Assembly: GCA_020466095.1 (NCBI GenBank)
Contig: CM035808.1
Location: 17,711,853 to 17,775,852, forward strand
DNA: 64,000 nucleotides
From: Chlorops oryzae
Lineage: Eukaryota; Arthropoda; Insecta; Diptera; Chloropidae
Direction: 5' to 3'
Each line of letters begins with the position of its first letter. The first letter of the stretch is position 1. Shown one piece after another: positions 35,501 through 45,100 of the stretch. The position numbers and the translations under genes were made by a program. The notes below the pieces were generated by a model. That model saw only the letters and a program-made list of their open reading frames with translations, did no database searches and was not told the origin of the DNA.

Positions 35501-38500
35501 TTTTTGTATGAAAATTTTAAAACGAGCACGTCTCAAAAGCGAGGACTGGAAGACGTTTTACGTTTCATTGTGGATTTCTTAAGCGTTTTATTTCCTTTCA
35601 ACGATTTGTAAACAGAATCGTGGCGAAACGAAAAGGCAGATAAATAAATTTTTGGCAAAAAATAAAAATAAAAACAAAAAATGATTTGTAAATACCCACA
35701 CAAGTATGAGAAAGGGAAATAACGATGGGAAGTACTGTGATCACTTCGCGAAAATCGGACACGTTGCTGTAACGTGAGCTTACAGTTTTTTTGTCGAGCC
35801 GTGTTTATTTAAATGCGTTAATTTTTGTCGCTTTGGTTGTCACATTGTCAGACGTTAATGATCATTTGAACGGATCAAAGAAGAGAAAATATTAAACAAA
35901 CCTGATTCAATAATTTCGACTCGCATTTTTTGTGTTTTATGATTTTCCATTTAACACAATAGAATCCGAGCAGGGGTATTCACGCCGGCGAATGCCGACA
36001 CAATGACGAATGTACAACAGTGAAATGTATTTTCCCACAGTTTATTAAACAGCTCCATCTCATGTTTCTTGCTTTGCTGAGTTTCCGTAATAAAATTGTT
36101 CCTACCTTACTGAAATTTGAATGGGTTCCTAAAAAAAAAAAAACTGCTGATCGCAACAAAAATACGAAGAAAAAAAATTGTTTTCTTGTCTTTTCGGAGT
36201 GAAATTTGTTTGCTGGAAAGAATTAAAAAATTACTTCAAAAAGAATAACTTTATTATCTTTTAAAAGTGATATGCAAGAAAGCAGATAATGTCGCTCGTT
36301 CAAACATGTATGCGGCTTTGAACGTTTTGCGTCAATTTTTCGAATAAATTAAAGCAGCCTCAAAGACTGTCCGCTATTGTTGGCTCAAAGCAAATTGACT
36401 TAACTCAATGAATCAGTTCGGTAAATATTTTATTTTCAATTTCTTTGAGATGAGACTAGCTGATCCTGAAAACTGGTGGTAGTGAGGATTATTTTTAGTT
36501 TTTTTTTTCTTCTGCTTTCCGGTAAAAATGTTCAACTTTCTAGTACCAAAACGGTATCAATTAGTGCTCAGACATAGCTTGTGTGCTTAAAAATAGTGTC
36601 CAGTTATATTGTTCATTTATTTTAATTAAAAATTTATCGCCAAACTCGTACTGTTCAAGGAAAGGTAAAGGTAAAGACATGGAAATTGTCAATAGAATTT
36701 TTAAAAAAATGTTGAGTTTTTGAGATTTTTGCTATTTGTAGCTACCAGACGGAGTTTTTTTTTGGATCAATTGCACTGGGCAACACATGAAATGGTTAGG
36801 AGAAAAGGACTGCAGTTTCTGAGAGTCCTCGAAGAGTATAACAACGCCTCATACTTGGTTAAGTCGGATTGGTTCGAGGTTTTTTTTTTAGCGATCTAAA
36901 AAAAATTTGGCCGAAAACTAAGTTTCGCACTTACTTTTGGCTATATCTCGTAAACTGTTCAATATTTCTCTTTCATTTCTATGACAAAGTTGAAGTACTA
37001 GACTCAAACAAAATAATTGTAGTACTAACTAATCCAAAAAAAAACTCCATTGAGAAGCTAAAAATTGCAAAAATCTCAAAAATTTTCACATTTTTTGTTT
37101 AACTCTTCAGGCCCATAGCTCCCAAGCCATAAATTTTTATTTTTGAAAATTTTTTGATTTTTATATAGAAAAGCTATAAATTAAGCAATATTTCAATAAA
37201 TCAACTGCATCCCTCCTTGATACCATTTTGCCACCTCAAAGCTTAAAATTTTTTACCAAAAAGCAGAAGAAAAACTCAACATTACCCTTCTTCTTCTGTT
37301 TTTTGGTAAAAATTTTTGAGGAAAATTGCTGCCCTGTGTTATTACTAAACTTTTTTCTCCATATTAAAGTCTCACATTGAGATATGTAGACAGAAAAATA
37401 AAATCTTAATCGGCTTACGAGATATACATAGCCATAAAGAAAAGCCAAAAAATGCGCAACTTAATTTTCGGCCACACTTTTCGAGATCGATTTCAAAAAT
37501 GACCTGTAGCCAAGTTAGCAAAAACACAAACCTAGAATGATTTGCTATATTTTTTAAGTAATTGTAGTCAAAATTTTGACTCGGATGCATAAAAATGAGA
37601 TTCATCTCTGGCTTGAGACAATCGAGATAAAGCTTATATACATAATTTGAAACTCATAGATCAATTATTCTTTTGCATATCAAACTAAGCAATTGCTCTA
37701 AAAAATAGAGAGAAAAAGGTCTGATCTCATCTTTATGCATACCTACGAGCCTTCATTTACATCCGATGATCTCCAATATGTTTCTGGAAAATTGCTTTCA
37801 AAATCAAACAAAAATTTTCATAGAAATTAAAGGCGTTTTAATAAATTTCCAAATCCTATTATATTTTAAACATTTTCAATCTTTTTTAAAAAATAAACAA
37901 AACTATTATAGCTAAATATTTTCAAGCTTTATGAATAACTCTTTGATTGACCCACACCATTCACCAATCACAATAATTTTCAACGGAATTTCAAGTGATT
38001 ATTCACTTATTTTGTTCAATATCAATTTCCGAATTATTATTTTTTTTCCAACCTCTTAATGCTCGAAAGTGTTTTAAAATAATATTTTGAAATCAATATT
38101 GTAAACCGAAAACATATGAATATAAAAATCCAATGCACATCACGAACAGCTTTGGCATTTTCCATATTCCATATTTCAATGTTCAATAGAAAAAAATTTG
38201 AGTCGTAAAAGAAAACAAACAAAATTCCTTTGCGAACAGAAATGGTTGACAGCTTAAATATCGAAATAAAAGAGGAAAAACTAATTGTGAAAAAGTATTT
38301 AAAAAAAAAAATATTAATAAATAAATAAAGAAACGAAACGAAGCAAAAACACTTGAATAAAAATGGTTGTAACAACTTTGAATATAACACTTGAAAATAA
38401 TAACATTATTACTGCTGCGACAACTGCGACAACGTTGACAGCAACGACGGCAACGTTGACAACAACCGCAGCACCAGAAATGCCTTCGAATGAGAATTCA

Positions 38501-41500
38501 AATAAATTTACGAATGGCTACAATAAAAACTACGACAACAACAATGACACGCAATTGAGTAATAAGAACAACAACAACAACAATAGCAATAATAATAACA
38601 ATCTTTGTGATATAAATAATAGAAATAATTTAATAGTACAACCACCAACGAAATCGATCCCTCCACCGCTTTCACCAAAACCGAAATATTTAATCAAGCC
38701 GGCAGCATCTCAAGCGACGACTGGCTTCCTTAGCGTGCCCGAGAAGCGACCATTGCCGGACTATGCGACGCCAAATAAAAATCGTTTTGAAAGCTTTCAA
38801 AAACAACAACCAATAGTACAAGATCAGCCATTACAACAACAACAGCAACAACAATTAAAACAATCCTCTTCATTGCGACGCGGCCCACAAGTTCACAGGG
38901 GCTCGAGTCATTTGCGACAACAGCAGGCAAGTAGAGACGGCACTGTAGGTGCGAGTCAAGCCCACGAGCATTCCTTTGCAATAATTGTTCGCGTAATCAT
39001 CAACGATATTAAGGAATAAAAAAAAAATAAATAAAAAAAATTAGATAACAAGTTTGATTTTTTTTATAATTACTTCAATTTATTATTCCGTTCTTAATTC
39101 TCTTTTTTTTTTTGTTCGATGTTGTGTAAAACGCGTTTTTGCTGATGGCAGTCTCGAAGTTTATTCTCGATGATGTCATCGGTGCGATCCTCTCGACTTG
39201 CCCGGCACAAGAAGAACAAACAAAAATAATACTAGATACTTTTTAATGATCAAATATTTACATTCTATCATTATTAAGAATTAAAAAAAAAAAAATTGTT
39301 TGGGTGTGTATGAAGAATCGAAGCTGGAAAAACGAGTTAAGACCGAAAGCGGGATTTTTCTCACACTTGCCACTTGCTTCACATTTTCCACAGTAACTTA
39401 CTCCGATATTATTTGTTACAGATTCTCTCGGTCTCCATTTTTAAGGGTCACATTGTTCTCTCATTCGATTGTGGCTTTGAAGAGTTGAAAAAATTTCCTC
39501 AGAATTAAGCACAGGGCAATTACTTTGAGGAAGAAGGTCACTGAAGATCACTGACAACCAGTCGAAGCTGATCACAGAAGATTTTTGTGATGTTATTTTT
39601 ATTAGTTTTTTTTTTCGGGAGCTTTGGGGTATATGTACCTAATAGAATCGTTTGCGTTTATTGTATATATTTTGTTTATTTTTCTAAATATTTTTCTCGT
39701 GCAACTTAGCACCTTTTGTTTGTTATCTTATTGCTTAAGTCATCTTTGGGATTTCAATGTTCAGCTTATTTTATTTTATTATTTATATTGAAAGAGTCCG
39801 CTGTTCTCAATTCAAAAAAAGTCATGGCGAGTTTCGAGTGCGGTATTCAAAAATTGGATTCAATGGAAAAATATACTCTTGAAACTAGTCGATTTATCCC
39901 GGCGAACAATTTCCAAGTGCTCAGATTTATTTAGTCCGGTATTTTTACGCGATATGAAGATAATAATTATGAGCTCGTATGTATGAAGAGTAAATTATCA
40001 TCTAATTTTTGGCTTTGTTTTTAGCGGGCATGTCACAGAAAACAACCTGAAAAATTGTCTAAAGTTTAAATTGATCCAAAGATCATGACGATTTAGTTTT
40101 GACCCAGTTTTCCTTTTCTCATTTCAAGATAAAAAAATATACTTATTTATAATTTCGATAAGTAATAATTGAGTTGAAATGCTGCGGATACGGTTTAAGG
40201 ATATATGAAATTTCAACCATATACGACAAACATGCCGATTTGTCTGTTATGCAAAGACGAAGTTCCATGGTTAGGCACATGACTTGAAATCGAGAGTTTG
40301 CCAGATTAAATTCCACACAGGAAAATAAGGAGTGATAAATATGGTAAAATAAAAACATCCAAGAGAAGTTAAAACACATCATTTAACTTTGAATATAAAT
40401 AAGTATTCATTGGAAAAGCGAATCAGAGGAAAATTATAGGAAATAACAAAAATCTAGAAATTTTTTATTTTGCGGTATTTTTGGACACCATAAATGCACA
40501 CATACTACTTATATGGAGAAAAATTATGATAACTCCTGATTCGGAGTCAGAGCCCTCACAATAAGCTCTTGAGGATCGTGTTTACCTTCTTGCGCAGGTC
40601 GTCGTATATGAATCCGTTTCGTAGATCGAATTAGTCCATGTAACAGTCGCATATGACTCTTATTCCGCTCATATCTGATTCGAATTTATCAGAGTCTTAT
40701 ATGAGTCAAATTTCCATTCAATTAAGATTCAGATATGACTGCTTCTGTAATCATTTCTGAGTCTCAAATTTTTAAAAATTTCGGACTCATATCGGAACCA
40801 TATATACGGTCGCTCCAAAAATGTTTATTGATGTGGCGAGTCATACCTATATGCCTCAGATTAATAAGGCAATAAGACCCAGATATGAGAGGGAAAGAGT
40901 ATTGTATGACTCTTATACGAATAGCTCTTAGGCTGCGTGCACACCGGATCAAACGAAACGAATCGAAACCGAATGGAACGGTTTTCAAAAACAACAGTAC
41001 ATTTTGCCTTATGAGAGCGAACACACCAGATTACTCGAAACGAAACGGTTTTGACTAAGAAAGAAAATAATTTTGCTTGACATACGTAACGAAAATGTTT
41101 CATTTCATCCGGTTTAGATGCAGCCTCATAGATCGACCATTGTGAGAACAAAAACCCATCCATTTCGACTTAAATATAACTGAGCTCATAATGAGCGCTC
41201 CTACTCTGAATTGGGACTCATAAATGGACTCATTTATAGCTCCAAATATTTCCTGGGCTGTTTATGAATGATAGCAGAGACTCAGAACTGATTAACTTCT
41301 CTGTCGATAATATTGTACGTACACATGTATGTGATTTTTTTACGGGAAATTAATTCGCGCAAAATTGAACCAGATGTTATTGAATGCAATTGAAATAAAA
41401 ACCAAAATTATGGCAGCATCATTATCTAAAATTTTTGAACATGAAATTAATTGAAATGAAACTCATATCTCGAAATCAATCACATCAGTTCGGGAATTGA

Positions 41501-41861
41501 ATTACCTTTCGCTGAGAAACGGAAAACAATCACATACCCGATAGAGTTGGTATTTATTTCGATAAATTCGATTTCCATTCAATATGAATGCCCGAAATTA
41601 TCGGATCCCATGTCAATATCCTTCTTGTTCCTTTTTGTTTACTCAATGGATATTATTTAAGCCCCGCATGCTAAAAGGTGTCTGCTTCTTCAACACTGTA
41701 TCGCTTGTTCCTTTACTCTTTCTCTCTCTCTCTCTCTCGTTCTCTCTCTCGTTCTCTCTCTCTCGCTATTTCTCTCGTTATCTCTCTCGTTATCTCTCTC
41801 TGTTCTCTCTCTGTTCTCATCTCTCTCTTCTCTCTCTCTTCTCTCTTCGCTTTCTCTCTCT

Positions 41862-41926
<65 letters not shown>

Positions 41927-41977
41927 TGTCTCTCTCTCTCTCTCTCACTCTCTCTCTCTCTGAATCTGTCTCTCTCT

Positions 41978-42058
<81 letters not shown>

Positions 42059-42075
42059 CTCTCTCTCTTCTTCTC

Positions 42076-42124
<49 letters not shown>

Positions 42125-45100
42125 GTCTGTCTCTCTTCTCTCTCTTCTCTCTCTCTCTCGCTCTCGCTCTCTCTTTGATTGCGTTTTCCTTTTGTCAATC
42201 AAAATAATTGCTCAAGTCGACACAAGCTTTTTCACTGAAGGTCGCAAATATTTGTTTTGGCGCCAAATCTGCAATCGTTTCAAGGTTATGTCGAATCAAC
42301 AAAATTTATTGCTCCATTTTACATACCTACATAACATATGCGTTTTTTGCATTCCCCTTCTTGGATTGTTGTTGTTGTTTTTTTTTTTAATTTTTTCTTG
42401 TTCTCAACATTTTTGCGACTTCAAAGAAAGAAACCAAAAAAGAAAAGAAATAATTGAAAATGAAAAATGTTCTTACCGCCACTTTATCTCAGTTTGTCAG
42501 CATAAATTGTTTTCTCGTGCGTTGAATGATTTTCACATTGTTGCTGTTGTTGTTGTTGTTGCTGTGCTGTGCTGTGCTGTTGTGGTCGCTGTTTGACTGT
42601 TGCTGCTGTCAAAGGTCTGTCAGTATTTGGAATTAGCGAAGCCTCTAACACAACAAAAGCTTAATCCCTGAATACATCTGCCTTCTGCTTATAACCGAAC
42701 CCTTTTGAGCTGTCTTTATACAGATGTACCCGCCTACACTTTTGACACATTTTGTTCTTTTCTTCTTTTTCTTTTTTTATTTTTCCTTCCGTAACGTATC
42801 GTCCGCCATTTTTTTTTTTTTGTTCACGCCATTTTATTTTTAAATTGAGTTTTTCGCAAACGAAGAAGCACACTTGACAGGTTTCGAGAATGGCGGCAAT
42901 TTGTTGCAATTGTTATTTCCACTTTTGTATTTCCACACGTGGCAATGGGCGATGGGTCTATTTTTCTCCGATTATTTCTATTCTCTCTGCCGCGTTCGAC
43001 CGCCCACCACTGTTCGAAGAAGACTTTCGCAGCGTTACCTTGACTGCAGTATCGAACATTTGTCCCTCATTAGCGAGCATCCCGGCACTGGCAGGTACGT
43101 GTGTGTGTGTGTGTGTGGCTGTATGTGTGCGTGGGTGTTTGGGTGTAGCTTAGAAAATGTTACCCGAGTAGCAGCTGCTAATTTAATTAGCAAAATTGCG
43201 ATAGATTAGGATTAAGCGTGTTCGCATGGCAATTCTCACAATCTCGAATGGCTTTTCGAATTAAATCTTGTACGAGATGTTGTGGGTGATTTGATAATGA
43301 TGAGTCCTTGAAGTATGTGGCTGTTTAGGTAACCTATGAGCAGCGATAAATAGAACAGGATGTGCTTAATGTAACGCAAATATCCCTGCAGTAATGAGCT
43401 GGTCATTTTGTCTAAGAAGGACTGGCCTTTAACCGGTCAAAATCCTACCGGTTATAGTTATGGCAGTTCGCTCCATCGAATTCGGATAGCCGGCAGTCGG
43501 TAATAAACGGGTTGGTTTAAGGGTAGTCTGTAAATGGCACTTTCATCAACTTAGAATATATATAAGAAAATGGTTTTTTATTTCCCTTATTTGACCATCG
43601 TAAGACCAGACAAAATTCTGACAATTGACCCAAAAAAACCGACCTACGGTCAGCTGGATTGCGGACTAGAGCCTTTCCAATGACAGGCCCATGTTCAAAA
43701 GGTCAGTTGAATACATAAGAACTGAAATTATGAGGGGACTAGTACTGGTAACTCTTGGGTTAGTCTATATTACTGCAGGGATCCCTCAAATATTTGCTTT
43801 AATCTATTGAATTGAATAAATTTTGCATACTATTAGGATTCGAGCTCTATCGTTCAAGTTTCTTCGCAATGACATGAATTTAAGACAACTAGGACAACAG
43901 AAAGTATTTAAATTCAACACCTAGTTGTATGCTCTTGAATTTTTCTAAGCCACTTTACATAATTTTGAACCTTTAACAGTTAAAATTAATTGAGGCTCCA
44001 AAAAATTAATGCAACTCCTAAAATCCTTGCTCATAACGTTCTTAAATGGTATCATCCACGCCTACTCTGTAATTGGACTCGAAAAAAGATTTGCTCGGAC
44101 GTTCGAACGTTTCATACTCTCTTGTTCGAGTTCAGGGGCGTTCTGGGGGTCAAAGGGCCGAAAAAAACCTTACAGCTAAAAAGCACAGCGCACTGGGGGC
44201 CGACCGGGCATTTGCCCGAGTTCGAGTAGAATGGCTTTCCGAGTCGAACTACAGAGTAAGGGCCCCGGTATCTGAGTGGCGGAAATATTCATTATTTAAG
44301 CATACTTTTGGGTGCTAAATTTTAATTTTTCTGATCCCTAATTGTAACGCATATTTTCCCCCAATCGCCCTCTATATGATTATGTCTCCTTCCAGGAGCA
44401 ACTACGACGCCGTCGTGAGGAAGAAGAGCGCATAGCGCAGCAGAATGAATTTCTTCGAAACAGCCTGCGCGGTTCGAGGAAACTTAAGTCATTGCAGAAT
44501 GAGAAGCCATTGCCACAGCAGCCATCAGCGACTGTCGTTGATCGAGGAGTTACCGTTGCCGGCGTTGAGAACGAAGCGTATTTGGACGATGAGGAGGCGG
44601 CGAAAATCACTGGTAAGCATCACCGATATGATGCTCTTTTGGGGCTTTAAATTCACTTATATATATATATTTTTTTTTTTTGGTACTAGGTTATGCGGAA
44701 CTGATTGCTGCGCTTGCGCGCCTTCAAAGCCAGCTAACGAAGAGTGGCATGACAACGTTAGCCGGACGCGTTTCGGCAGCTCACAATGTGCTCGCTTGTC
44801 CGGGGGTTGCGCATTCGCTTGCGGCTCGAACTGCCGTATTGCAAAGGCGTCGACCACGCGTCGCTAATCCAGTGAGCGTGAACGCGATGAGTCTGCAGAA
44901 GGATATCGTCGAGCTGCTGGCGCAATCGAATTCAGCCGCCGCCATCGAGCTAGGCAATCTATTGACTAGTCATGAAGTGGAGGGTCTACTTTTGGCGCAC
45001 GATCGAGTTGCGACACTAACGGACTCAACGCCATCGCCATTACTATTGAGCAGCAGTTCAGCTGGTAGTCCACAAGCGACAGCAGCATCTGGCTCAGGAT

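Larger units (their letters stand above)
20462..38362 (+). other. sdt large intron, 5' part, rich in mobile elements
   Basis: Intron following the 20246-20461 exon. It holds MITEs at 21.1, 23.8, 31.8, 33.8, 34.2 and 37.6 kb, a segmental duplication at 24.1-30.0 kb, a Helitron array, a SINE and a fold-back element at 36.9-37.5 kb. Around 32350-33230 the base composition becomes less AT-rich and includes a 64-codon frame (32361-32555, [10 protein letters not shown]) of no recognised family. This could be an unrecognised alternative promoter or exon, but nothing decisive shows it. Confidence 0.75.
38927..44395 (+). other. sdt intron before the L27 exons
   Basis: Contains a motif-dense repeat at 40.5-41.3 kb with a nested MITE, a ~460-bp CT tract, a (TTG)n/(GTGCT)n stretch at 42.5 kb, a (GT)n run at 43.1 kb and MITE family A copy 2. 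A GC-richer block with GGGGGTCAAAGGGCCG and GGGGGCCGACCGGGC at 44135-44215 looks like a decayed DNA-transposon fragment. No exon was recognised. Confidence 0.75.

Noticed and set aside
41584..42207. 207-codon Ser/Leu-rich and 161-codon Arg/Glu-rich frames
   Set aside because: Both strands of a CT/GA simple repeat; not coding.
44130..44290. GC-rich frames near 44.1 kb (up to 81 codons)
   Set aside because: No family features; looks like a decayed G/C-rich transposon fragment in an intron.
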